A stretch of DNA of 64,000 bases. Origin: Hippasteria phrygiana. Taxonomy: Eukaryota > Echinodermata > Asteroidea > Valvatida > Goniasteridae. The position numbers and the translations under genes are program-made. The notes under the pieces were generated by a model, which saw only the letters and a list, made by a program, of their open reading frames with translations, ran no database searches and was not told the DNA's origin. Below, in pieces: positions 25,072-34,522 of this stretch; position 1 is the first letter of the stretch, and the number at the start of each line of letters is the position of its first letter. The stretch spans positions 1-64,000 of the forward strand of contig JAZGUH010000074.1 of the NCBI GenBank assembly GCA_037893225.1. The letters run 5' to 3'.

Positions 25072-26927
25072 CTAAATGTTATGTTCTAGGGAAAATGTAT
25101 CACGATCATACAGGTTTTGTTTGAGGTCATGTAGTAACCTTTGTTTAAAAGTAGCAACATTTGTAACAGCTCTCAAGTTTTCATTTAGATTATTCCAAAT
25201 TGTAGCCCCTCTATACTTAAAAGATCTCTGCCCAGTGGCTAACGTACATCTAGGAAGATAGAAAGCATGGGCATGACTACTTCTGGTATTACAATTATGT
25301 ACCATATTCACATATGTAAACATATCCTTTAAGTAGGATGGGGCATTGCCATGAACAACGTTAAACATTTGCAGCGTCTCAAAATAATTGATTCTGGTAT
25401 TAATTGGCAGCCAGCCAAGCTCCTTAAAAAGTTGGACTGTACAGCTATGCTTAACATCCTTAACATCCAAAATAGTTCTGGCAAATCGTTTCATAATTAC
25501 ATGTATTTTGATTAGTAATTCTTTTCTACAATTTCCCCAGACAATACAGCCATAGTCAATAAGTGGTTGCACTAACCCTGTATAAAAATCCTTTCTAGCT
25601 TTCAAAGGGAGGAGGTATTTTATTTTATTTAATATATGAAGTCGTCCTCTAAGCTTAGAACATACATTTTCGACATGAGTATCCCATGAAAGGTAATTAT
25701 CAAAGTGAACACCGAGCAACTTATGTGATTTCACAGGGGTAATTTGAGAATTGGATCTTCCAACTGAAAATTGATTAATGGCAGCCATAACCTTTTTACG
25801 AGAACCAATTAACATACACTCAGTTTTGTTTATATTGAGAACCATCCGATTATCAGCAATCCATCCTGAAATGGGACACATCTGGAAAGACAAGTTGTCA
25901 TTAATTGTTTTTATGTCTCTATCACTTGTGTGCAAAGTCGAGTCATCAGCATACATTTCTATTTCAGTACCCTCCATCTCTAATATGATATCATTCATGT
26001 ACAGAATAAACATCAGAGGACCTAGAATCGAACCTTGTGGTACCCCAAGTGTAACGGGCAACTGTTTAGATAGATGGCCATCATATTCTTCACACTGCGT
26101 TCGGTTATCAAGATAAGATTTAAACCAGGTCACAGTATTTTCTTCACACCCATACATTTCTTTTTTGCGAAGAAGAAGATTATGGTCTACTTAATTAAAT
26201 GCTTTACGTAGATCTATAAGCACTAATCCGCAAAGTTTACCTTGGTCCATGTTTTCATAAAAATAGTTAGTGAGTTTCGTCAAAACAGTTTGGCAGGAGT
26301 AACTTTTCCTAAAACCCGATTGTTGATCCAAGAGGAATTTGTGTTTCACAAGATACGAATAATAGTGATCATATACATGACGTTCCAATATCTTAGACAA
26401 CACTGGGAGAACAGAAATTGGGCGATAATTCCCCATGTCATTTGTGTCTCCACTTTTAAAAATAGGCACTACTCTTGCTTTTTTCCAAATATCAGGAACA
26501 ATTCCAGTAGTGAGACTCTCAAATTACATATGCCGGCAATGTGAGGAGCAACTATATCTGTACTTAATTTCAAAAGCCTGACACTAATGCCATCTAAACC
26601 AGTGGATTTGGAATTTAGCATTTTACGAAATTGATCAGAGACAAATTTGTCGCTCATTAATGGCACTCTAAAATCTGAAAACTCACTCTTCTGTTTCCTA
26701 TCATTGACAAAATCATGCAATTTTAAAAAATCTGGATTATTATTATCACAGTCAGGTCGATATTTCTCACCAACACTGCTGAAATGATCATTAAAATCAT
26801 TGGCAATATTTTTGGCATTAAGGCTGCCAGATGAGTCAGCAGTTGTTTTGTTTAATTTTGGGCAAACAGATGTAATTGTGTTCATGGCTGACTTGACTGT
26901 ATTCCACATCGCCTTTGAGTTGTTCAA
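25072..26927 (-). pseudogene. Non-LTR reverse transcriptase, broken
   Basis: Reading from 26,927 downward, the N-terminal part covers the linker and the start of the RT domain (KSTGLDGIS). A frameshift near 26,515-26,470 leads to the next segment, which has the NYRPISVLP and QSGFRKSYSC blocks. An in-frame TAA just after LRKAFN separates this from the palm segment with GVPQGSILGPLMF and the catalytic MYADD box, followed by a C-terminal thumb and a Cys-poor tail ending at 25,072. These RT blocks are typical of CR1/Jockey-clade elements. The protein would nick-prime and reverse transcribe the element RNA, but the one stop and one shift make this copy non-functional as written. Confidence 0.88.
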
Positions 26928-26929
26928 GT

Positions 26930-27405
26930 TACCTCATACTGGTTTATCTGATCATTATCCTGTTGTGATTATAAAGAAACACAATGGCTCATTTGCTAAA
27001 ATGTTATCCCATCGTAATATTAGATATAGAAATATCAAAAATATTAATGTTGATGAATTGAGGTTTGACCTGATGAACGTTCCATGGAACCTCTTAGACT
27101 GTATTACTAATCCAAACGAACGTCTCCAACTTTGGAGCCAAATGTACACCAGTGTTGTTGATAAGTATGCTCCTTTTGTGTCAAAACGAGTCAAACTTCT
27201 TCAACAGCCACCATGGTGGAGCGACCTCATCCAGTCAGCAATGCGTACAAGGGATAAACTTTTACAATGCCTCAGCAGAACCAACAATGAGGCTTTGTTA
27301 TTCGCCTACAGGAAAGCAAGAAATAGAGTGAACTACTTAATCAGAGCTGCGAAACGGGAATTCTACACACAAACTTTTCAAGAAGCAATAAAAAGCTTTA
27401 AAAAG
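26930..27405 (+). pseudogene. LINE endonuclease C-terminus and linker, inverted fragment
   Basis: The open frame contains GLSDHYPVVI, the last catalytic SDH block of APE-type endonucleases, about ten residues into the fragment. It continues through a W/R-rich linker (PPWWSDLIQSAMRTRD, RKARNRVNYLIR) typical of the region between endonuclease and RT. The apparent stop at 27,409-27,411 lies in flanking tRNA-unit DNA, so the fragment simply runs into the junction. The upstream extension of this ORF to 26,800 is antisense RT sequence and is not part of it. Confidence 0.8.
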
Positions 27406-27415
27406 CACTGAATTT

Positions 27416-27496
27416 CGACGAGGATGGGATTCGAACCCACGCGTCAGAGCACAATGGATTAGCAGTCCATTGCCTTAACCACTCGGCCACCTCGTC
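27416..27496 (-). tRNA. tRNA-Ser(GCU), inverted, 81 nt
   Basis: Acceptor stem, A and B boxes and anticodon GCT are intact. One base is missing from the variable arm and one substitution lies in the D/anticodon junction. Confidence 0.75.
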
Positions 27497-27773
27497 TCAC
27501 GATAGTAGAATTTAAGAACTTTTAGAAAAATCATGACTTTCTGGCTTCGAAATGCATATAGGTATGATCTGCGACAATCAGCGAATGTTGAATTTCCAAC
27601 CTTTGACACTGTAATCGAGGATACATAAAGTGTGCTATTAACTGGTATTGGTGGTCACTCGGAACTTTAGGTCGTGACAAAGAGATGGGAGAGTTCCTGA
27701 ACAAACATCAAATGATGAAGGAAAATCGGGACAAAATATTCAAAAATAAATAATTCGGACACACACAAAAGTT

Positions 27774-27847
27774 CATCCCCGCCGGGACTCGAACCCGGAA
27801 CCTTTGAATTAGAAGTCCAACGCGCTGGTCCATAACGCCACGGGGAC
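27774..27847 (-). tRNA. tRNA-Arg(UCU), inverted
   Basis: 74 nt with two D-arm substitutions relative to the array consensus. Anticodon arm, T arm and acceptor are unchanged. Confidence 0.85.
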
Positions 27848-28850
27848 TTGCTGGTTATTTTAAAGGAAGCTTAAAACTTCTACCGTCGAGAAGTGACGAG
27901 GTGCTCTGGGGAGAAACTTACGAAACGTAACGCATACAATTCCATGTATTTCCCTCCTGCTCATCTTTATCTGTCTCTATACTCGCTGGTTCCAGGAGAC
28001 GCATTTCTGGCCCTTTGGAACCTGAAGCGAGATAGCCTGGACTACACACCAATGAGACTGATTAAATGTGGGCTTAGTATCGAAGAGAGGTGTGACAACA
28101 GAGACACCGAGGTGGGCGTCAAACTATGAGTCAAGCTAGGTTGGTATCAACACCATTCAGTACGTCTATTTAACTTCTGCTTTTGGAATATAATGACATC
28201 CTTTTGAGGTATTTTGATGAGGTAGAATGGTGTTGGTTTGACTTGTACTCACTCCCTTTCTATTCGTCTGTTGCGGTTAATGTAATTACACATTTTTTAG
28301 GCCAAGACGACCAGCCCTGTGTCGGGTTCTAAATCCCCTTTAACCGACATGTGCTAATTTTGAAAACTGATGACCTTTACTAAAGCAGTAAAGTAGATCT
28401 ACTTCGGGGTCTTGGTCATACCCCCAGACCTCAAGTTTAAAATCCAACAAATGGAGGTTGAAAAATGGAGATAGTTTCACGAATCTGTTAAGAAGAATAC
28501 AAATTACCAAAATGAAATGTCCTATTTGGTTTAAAAGGGTTTACATTTTGTATCATTAGAAAAGTAACTATAATGACGCCAAGTTCCGCAAATTAAGTTG
28601 AACGTCATCATTCCGTTTCTCTGTGAGCCAAGATTTGGAACATGTTTTACTCCATCGGCTTGCACTTTTTGGAATACAACGAAGGGGAGACGACATCCTG
28701 TTATCCTCTTACAAAGTAATGTATTTTTAAGCTCTCTATAAAGGTACAAAAGCCAAATCACGTCTGCCAAATTCTTACATGAAACAAAAGTAAACGATGG
28801 CTGCACTTAAGGCAAAGAAGACATAAAAAGCTTCAATAAACGCAGAGTTT

Positions 28851-28932
28851 CGACGAGGATAAGATTGGAACCCACGAGTGCAGAGCACAATGGATTAACA
28901 GTCCATCGCCTTAACCACTCGGCCACCTCGTC
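28851..28932 (-). tRNA. tRNA-Ser body with anticodon GUU, probable pseudogene
   Basis: The anticodon loop reads CTGTTAA, so the anticodon at 28,897-28,899 is GTT (asparagine codons) in an otherwise serine-type body. The T loop has TTCCAAT in place of TTCGAAT and its stem is mismatched, which weakens both the B box and the fold. Confidence 0.7.
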
Positions 28933-29207
28933 TCACGACAGTAGAATTTAAGAACGTAGAAAAATCATGACTTTCTGGCTTCGAAATGCATATAGGTATG
29001 ATCTGCGACAATCAGCAAATGTTTAATTTCCAACCTTTGACACTGTAATCGAGGATACATAAAGTGTGTTATTAACTCGTATTGGTGGTCACTCGGAACT
29101 TTAGGTCGTGACAAAGAGATGGGAGAGTTCCTGAACAAACATCAAATGATGAAGGAAAATCGGGACAAAATATTCAACAAAATATAGTTCGGACACACAC
29201 AAAAGTT

Positions 29208-29294
29208 CATCCCCGCCGGGACTCGAACCCGGAACTCGAACCCGGAACCTTTGAATTAGAAGTCCAACGCGCTGATCCATTACGCCACGGGGAC
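29208..29294 (-). tRNA. tRNA-Arg(UCU) with 13-bp duplication in the T arm
   Basis: 87 nt instead of 74. ACTCGAACCCGGA occurs twice in a row, doubling part of the T arm and B box. Acceptor and anticodon arms are unchanged; the mature fold would be disrupted. Confidence 0.8.
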
Positions 29295-29663
29295 TTGCTG
29301 GTTATTTTAAAGGAAGCTTAAAACTTCTACCGTCGAGAAGTGACGAGGCGATCTGGGGAGAAACTTACGAAACGTAACACATACAATTCCATGTATTTCC
29401 CTCCTGCTCATCTTTATCTGTCTCTACTCGCTGGTTCCAGGAGACGAATTTCTGGCCCTTTGGAACCTGAAACGAGATAGCCTGGACTACACACCAATGA
29501 GACTGATTAAATGTGGGCTTAGTATCCAAGAGAGGTGTGACAACAGAGACACCGAGGTGGGCGTCAAACTATGAGTCAAGCTAGGTTGAAATGCATATAG
29601 GTATGATCTGCGACAATCAGCGAATATTTAATTTCCAACCTTTGACACTGTAATCAAGGATAC

Positions 29664-29825
29664 TTCAACTTGCCTAACCATGCCATTTCTGATATGATTC
29701 TACAGGGCATAGAATCACTTGGCCACCGCAAGGACTCAGTTCGCCTTAGCAGAGAGAAAGTGTGGATGAAACGTCTTCGGACTATTCAATCACATGGTCT
29801 CAACATCCAGGAAGGGAATGATTAA
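29664..29825 (+). pseudogene. C-terminal fragment of GIY-YIG/RT protein
   Basis: A 53-residue open stretch without its own start. The pattern REKVWMKRL...HGLNIQEG followed by a stop matches the last segment of GIY-YIG endonuclease domains in Penelope-like elements, where Arg, Glu and Trp of REKxW are conserved. The 5' edge coincides with the insertion junction. Confidence 0.6.
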
Positions 29826-29976
29826 CTCTTAATTTTCCCCTATTGTCATTTGTTTACAGATTATCCTCCTGGCTAACCCTCTTGGGGTTTCTTGCCCACT
29901 TGGCCACATGGGGTTTTCTTTCTGTTTATCCTTGCCACTTCCCTTTGTTTCTTCCTTGCCCGATTATCACCTTCTA

Positions 29977-30000
29977 TTTACCCCCCCCCCCCCCCCTCCT
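29977..30000. repeat. Poly-C tract
   Basis: A run of about 20 C residues inside the C/T-rich 3' region of the Penelope-like fragment. Confidence 0.9.
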
Positions 30001-30477
30001 CCCTTCACCACACTCCTTTGTCCCCTTTCCCCAGCTTCATCCTTCATCTTAATCCCTCCACTCCTTCATCCTTACCCTAACCACACTTCTTTGTTCCTTC
30101 CTTCCTGGCTGTCCTTTTCCCTCCCTTTGATGTTTATCCCACTGCCAGGCTCCTTTGCATCCCTCTTTGTGGGTTTCTCCACCCACCCCTCATGCATGTG
30201 TGTTCCCTACATGTTTGTTTCTTGTACTCTGTCATTTGCCTTTGAGAAAGAACTTGCTTAAGTTCGAAACGTCAGGCCAGCTAATTTTTTGATTTGTATT
30301 TGTATATTTCAGGTCCATTCAGTCAGTCAGCAGTTTGCAACAGTTTAATTAATTTTCATACTTAAAGTGTGTTAAAAATTAACTGGTATTCGTGATCATT
30401 TGGAACTTTAGGTCGTGACAAAGAGATGTGAGAGTTCCTGAATAAAAAATTAATGATGAAGGAAAATCGGATTCGGC

Positions 30478-31185
30478 GATAAAAAGAAGAATTTAACGAA
30501 GGACAAATCAGGACAAATCGGTTGTGAATCTCTTTCTTTGATGTTTGATTCCAGTGTCGTTATCGGGCACAGGACTAAGCCACTAAAGTTAGTAACGGTT
30601 GGTGAAACGCATCGTCACAAAATGCTCTCGCCACTTTTACAGAATTTGAACAATCTTCGTTACCATTGTGCTTACACTCTTACATAATTTGAATGAAGTC
30701 ACCCAATACAAGCCTAATGCCATATAAGTAGCCCAAAGGCTTATGATCGGAGGGGGTTGGGTTGGCCACATTTTGAATTGCTCACCCTACACCCTTACGG
30801 TTTTCCCGGATCCAGATCTAAATAGAGGATAATTCTAGAAAACAATTATACCAATTTTCAGACCTAGAGGCCTAGACCCAGGCGGGGAGCATTCACCGTC
30901 GATGAGACCAACTGGCCTCCCCAAAAAATATACATCAAAGATCCGCCACGCATAAGGTCTGCCTGTGATTCAAAGCTGCTCGTCCATCCCGCTATATGCA
31001 GAAACATCTCACATTATACAATCGCATCTAGGGATGCTCGAGAATCATCATGCTACCATTTTGATCTATACATATTTTTGTGATGATAATCGAGACCTGA
31101 CTGGTTGAAGCAAAACTCGTGTTGTTTCCGACGTCATAGTTACGTCGCCAATGTTACTCGTCAACATGCTTGTTTTGATACAATA
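30478..31185. other. No feature recognised
   Basis: About 0.7 kb of unique-looking DNA with stops in all frames and no repeat that recurs in the window. Confidence 0.5.
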
Positions 31186-32337
31186 TATTTTTTTATTTTT
31201 TTTATTTTTTTTTTTATTTCGGTATAAAAGCCTCCAATACAAAAATTCAAAAATTCATATCGATTGGATTACAAATAGAAATGCACATACATATATGTAT
31301 ACTAAACCGTTACTGGTAGCTTAAAAACCAATTACATAAAAATTTTAACATACAAAGACTAAAGAAGCTTATGAAAATTAATAGTGTGAACAATTTGTGG
31401 GATGGCTGATTTTTGATATCTGTTTGTGCGACAATATGGGACAAGAAGACTGCTAGTATTTCTGAGAGTTCGAGTACTGTTACGAGGAGGGGGTAGCATA
31501 GACATGTGTTTTGAGCCAACAAGGGACTTGGCAAATTTCTCAAATAACTGGTTACGTCGTTGTTCCAAAGATAGAAGTTGAAGATAATCAAGAGTAACAG
31601 CATATTTAGAATAATTACGATGACCAACAATTATACGACAAGCACGTTTCTGGATTCTTTCAATGCACTGGGATTGAGAAACTGACAAGGAACTTGACCA
31701 CACTGGAGAGGCATATTCAAGAATAGGTCTTATGTACATGAGATAAATAGCCACAAGATCCAAAATGGGAGCGTCGAACCTTTTAAGAATACATAAAATA
31801 TATAATCTCCTGGCAGCCATACAAGTAATGTGATCCACATGCTTGTCCCATTTTAAATTGGACTGAATAATAACACCAAGCAATTTAAAACTATCAACAC
31901 ATTCCAAGACTGATGTACCAATATAAATATCCGGCCAAGTAATTTGTCTTTTTAAAAAGGAAATATGCATAACTTTACATTTCTCCGGTTTAGGTTTCAT
32001 GTGGTTTTCCAAAGACCAGGAACAAAGATTCGAAATTTCATTCTGTAAACATGATGCATCAGAAATATTCCTTACTTCAGCCAATGTAATATCATCAACA
32101 TATTTCCATCTAAGTGGAGAGGTAAGAGCAGCATCATTAATCATAATGAGAAACAAAATGGTTCCCTGAGGGACACCACAAGTAACAGATAATGTCTGAG
32201 ATACACTTGCACCTCCATATACACACACTGGGATCTAGATTCAAGGTAACTACAAATAACTGGTATGAGAGATGGATTTACACCACATCGTATTAATTTA
32301 GAAACAACAATTGTATGGTCAATATTAAATAAGACGT
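31186..32337 (-). mobile_element. Second non-LTR retrotransposon, 5'-truncated
   Basis: Minus-strand element with an A/T-rich tail (ATTTTTTTTATT-type, 31,186-31,222) as 3' end and an RT fragment upstream. Similarity to RT ends near 32,337 where a SINE begins. A different family from the 24.6-kb element, as the RT segments and 3' tails differ. Confidence 0.75.
31359..32335 (-). pseudogene. Non-LTR reverse transcriptase C-terminal part
   Basis: Open from 32,228 down to 31,359, with RT similarity continuing upstream in another frame to about 32,335 (FNIDHTIVV block). It shows TCGVPQGT (block before the catalytic site), KYVDDI as the catalytic box, LLGVIIQSNLKWDKHV and the RPILEYASPVW block near the thumb. 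The order fits CR1/Crack-like RTs. The stretch between GVPQGT and YVDD is shorter than normal, so an internal deletion is likely in addition to the frameshift near 32,230. Confidence 0.82.
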
Positions 32338-32338
32338 C

Positions 32339-32520
32339 ATGGCAGCTATGTTATGGGACAAATGAGAAAAGTAATTCGAGACGATGTTGTCATTCTCTGC
32401 TGCCGGAGGAAACCCTTTCATAATATTCTGTGGAAAACCCACCCCGTGAGATTTGAACCTGGGTTATATAGGTGGAACGCAAGCAACTATACCGCTAGGC
32501 CAACCTGACTCTTCCTGAGG
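32339..32520 (-). mobile_element. tRNA-derived SINE fragment
   Basis: On the minus strand a tRNA-like head (32,445-32,515) has A box TGGCCTAGCGG (32,492-32,502) and B-box-like GGTTCAAATCTC (32,448-32,459). The acceptor stem does not pair, so it is not a tRNA gene, and the following ~100 bp would be the SINE body. It abuts the truncated end of the neighbouring LINE. Confidence 0.65.
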
Positions 32521-32839
32521 ACACAGGCTATTTGGGGTCTCCCTTTTGCAAACTTGTTTTTGGACTTCTACCACTTATTTTCAATTGTCGAAATTTCTCT
32601 GAAAATTATCCATGTTAATTTGACTTAAAGTATAAGTAGAGATAAATTAAACTCGTCAACTAAATGCAACTTACGATTGAAATATCAACCGAAAAATTGC
32701 TTTTGTGGGTGTGCTGGAAATATAATTATACACCCCACGTACAAGTTAATGTAGCCTTTTAACAAATACTGTTACACAGAATTCAAATCAAAATGAAATG
32801 ATTAATTTAAGTATTAATTAAAATATATATAAATACACA
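32521..32839. other. No feature recognised
   Basis: AT-rich, no open frame of note, no internal repeat. Confidence 0.5.
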
Positions 32840-32960
32840 CTGTATAGAGTACCGAAGTGATGACGTCAATCAATGCAATGTTTGGAACCAGAATACATTC
32901 TAAACTGCATGTGTTTGGAACCATTGCCGCGGCAACTGACGTCAGACTTCGGTACTCTAT
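32840..32960 (-). mobile_element. MITE with CRE-like palindromes, copy 1
   Basis: Ends CTGTATAGAGTACCGAAGT and ACTTCGGTACTCTAT are inverted repeats, the right end having lost its last few bases. Inside each arm sits TGACGTCA, and the right arm has the 12-bp palindrome TTGCCGCGGCAA. The same element occurs in the opposite orientation at 53,835 and 61,623. No coding capacity. Confidence 0.85.
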
Positions 32961-33001
32961 GCTCAACACGATATGGGACCAAGGGTACCCACACTCTAAA
33001 C

Positions 33002-33050
33002 ATCCCCCACCCCCCGCCCCCACACCCCCCCCCCCCCCTCCCCCACCCGG
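33002..33050. repeat. C-rich low-complexity tract
   Basis: Runs of C broken by single A, G or T residues, including one of about 15 C. Produces spurious proline or glycine ORFs. Confidence 0.9.
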
Positions 33051-33060
33051 ATATCTGAAA

Positions 33061-33833
33061 GGAATTCCTGAGATTCTGGGTTCCCTATGTCCCAAATCTT
33101 GCTTCAAATGTATTGTTCGAAAAAGGTTCAAGCCTTCAAAAAGTGGCTTGTCAAAAAATTCAACATGCGTCTCTGAATTGTTTCGGTCAGTGTTTTGAAC
33201 TAATCTTTTGATTATAGCCTTACATAACATCATTCCTAACATGTCAGTTTTACTCAGGCCCGCCCATTGTTATGTAAATTACGGAAGATGGTGACCTACG
33301 TGTAGGCGGGGTCTTCATCTGTCTGGGAATTTTACTGGCTGACTATGGAAGTTCTCGGTGACGTAACGTGATAGGCGGAGCCTTGATCTAGACATCATAC
33401 TATTGGTTGACAACCGAGTCGTTTACAATAGACTGTATTATAAAGCTATAAATCTCAGGGGTAGCATGAATGTTTTGACAGAAGGGTCGAGCGTCATCAG
33501 CTGCCGCGCTAGTCACACCATCCAAGAATATAGGGGCTTGTTTCGACTTGGCAGTAATTCTCTTGCGCCCGTCTTGAAGCTAACCGCCAACTTGCCGAGG
33601 TAGGGTGTATGTATTTTCAAAATTGTACAGCTTGTCTAGTGCATGAGAAATCCAAACATTTTAGTGTGAATGGAAAACCAGCCGTCATACATGGACAATA
33701 ACAAGCTCTCGGGGTGTTGGTGGTGTCCAGTCACTCAAGGGCGAAGTAGTTTTGTCGTTTTACTGTGAAGTGTTCAGGTCCCCATGTTTTGCTTTCTTTC
33801 CACATATAATCTTTCACAAGTCAAACTAAGGAC
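33061..33833. other. No feature recognised
   Basis: Unique-looking DNA without a convincing exon or repeat. Confidence 0.5.
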
Positions 33834-34055
33834 ATTTCTGAAACCCTGGCTTGGGCTTGGGCTTGGGCTTCGGCTTCGTCTCCAGCTATTCCCCAGTCCC
33901 ATTGCCAATCTGAAGTCTTGAATACATAAATAAATAAACGGGCTCTGGCTCAAGACGGGCAAGACTTTGATGTACATGTAGCGAAAACAGTGTCCCAGAT
34001 CTTGCCAAATCTGGGGATTACGCGAAGCCCGAGCCCAAGCCAGGGTTTGAGAAAT
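33834..34055. mobile_element. 222-bp MITE-like inverted-repeat element
   Basis: Starts ATTTCTGAAACCCTGGCTTG and ends with the complement (CAAGCCAGGGTTTGAGAAAT), a terminal inverted repeat of more than 20 bp with one mismatch. The left arm has expanded GGGCTT hexamers. No clear target duplication and no coding capacity. Seen once in the window. Confidence 0.6.
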
Positions 34056-34085
34056 AATGTGAATAGATACCTTCTATCCCAGGGC

Positions 34086-34330
34086 CTGTGATTTATGTCT
34101 GTGCTTGTCTTTTGAAGCCACACCCTGTGTGGCCTTTTCGACTTGTGTTGGGCGGCCACAATGTGCTTGTGCAGTCGAGCGTAACATACATAATAATCCA
34201 ACAATGGATTGAAATTGCACAAATAGCGGCAAATGGCGTCATCCGATCTGGTGCTACTTTTTTTGTTTTTGGCACCATTTGGCGTCATCTGTACGCAAGG
34301 TGTATTATTGACACTTTTTGTAATGATTAA
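34086..34330 (-). repeat. Dispersed repeat shared with the B units
   Basis: On the minus strand the words CCTTGCGTAC, ATGACGCCA, GGATGACGCCATT, TTTCAATCCATTGTTGG and the segment after it appear in the same order as in the B units at 57,430-57,970 and 60,175-60,715, but with the several hundred bases between the two halves missing. It looks like a short deletion derivative of the same family. Confidence 0.7.
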
Positions 34331-34522
34331 ACGGGTATAGGTCTACCTCCAACTTGTTCGTATGGAGCAATAATTGCATATGACGTCATTAGTTTGACCA
34401 GTCCAACCCTTTTCCCGGGACTTGAAAAGTTTTCACCGAACGTGTACAATTGTCATAACGTAGCATTTAAGGCGAAAGGGGTGGGTCTTAATAATACTTG
34501 GGATTTTTTGTTTCGCTTCTAG

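Larger units (their letters stand above)
24614..27405 (-). mobile_element. Non-LTR retrotransposon (CR1/Jockey-like) with inverted 5' segment
   Basis: The minus-strand part 24,614-26,930 carries a reverse transcriptase and a 3' region ending in an AT-rich microsatellite. From about 26,930 to 27,405 the upstream part of what appears to be the same element type (end of an APE endonuclease with motif SDHYPV, then a linker) runs on the plus strand. The 5'-most point lies at the internal junction and the more 3' point lies at the flank, which is the arrangement twin priming produces. The right flank is inverted tRNA-unit sequence. The element is truncated and carries a stop and a frameshift. Confidence 0.8.
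29664..30356 (+). mobile_element. Penelope-like (GIY-YIG) element 3' fragment inserted in the inverted tRNA unit
   Basis: A short coding tail of a GIY-YIG-type protein (29,664-29,825) is followed by a C/T-rich 3' region and a hairpin GAACTT-GCTT-AAGTTC with GAAAC directly after (30,250-30,270), a signature often found at the ends of such elements. Both flanks are the same point of the tRNA unit, with ATAC at 29,660-29,663 and again at 30,358-30,361, a possible 4-bp target duplication. Heavily 5'-truncated. Confidence 0.65.
27406..30477 (-). repeat. Inverted, interrupted copy of the tRNA-unit array
   Basis: About one and a half long units lie in minus orientation from 27,406 to 29,587 (tRNA-Ser to tRNA-Ser spacing 1,435 bp). 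After a jump inside the unit, a 76-bp piece (29,588-29,663) follows, then a Penelope-like insertion, and then unit sequence resumes at 30,357 and fades at about 30,477. Substitutions and small indels are more common here than in the left array, so these copies are older or no longer homogenised. Confidence 0.9.

Noticed and set aside
25778..26544. Plus-strand ORFs across the LINE
   Set aside because: Antisense shadows of the reverse transcriptase blocks.
29843..30261. Proline/leucine-rich plus-strand ORFs
   Set aside because: They translate a C/T-rich low-complexity 3' region of the Penelope-like fragment, in all three frames.
30241..30275. Hammerhead ribozyme at the Penelope-like 3' end
   Set aside because: The stem and GAAAC are present but the CUGANGA core strand is not matched, so at most it is a decayed relic.
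32814..33242. ORFs across the C-rich tract (poly-Gly or poly-Pro)
   Set aside because: They translate a homopolymer and a MITE.
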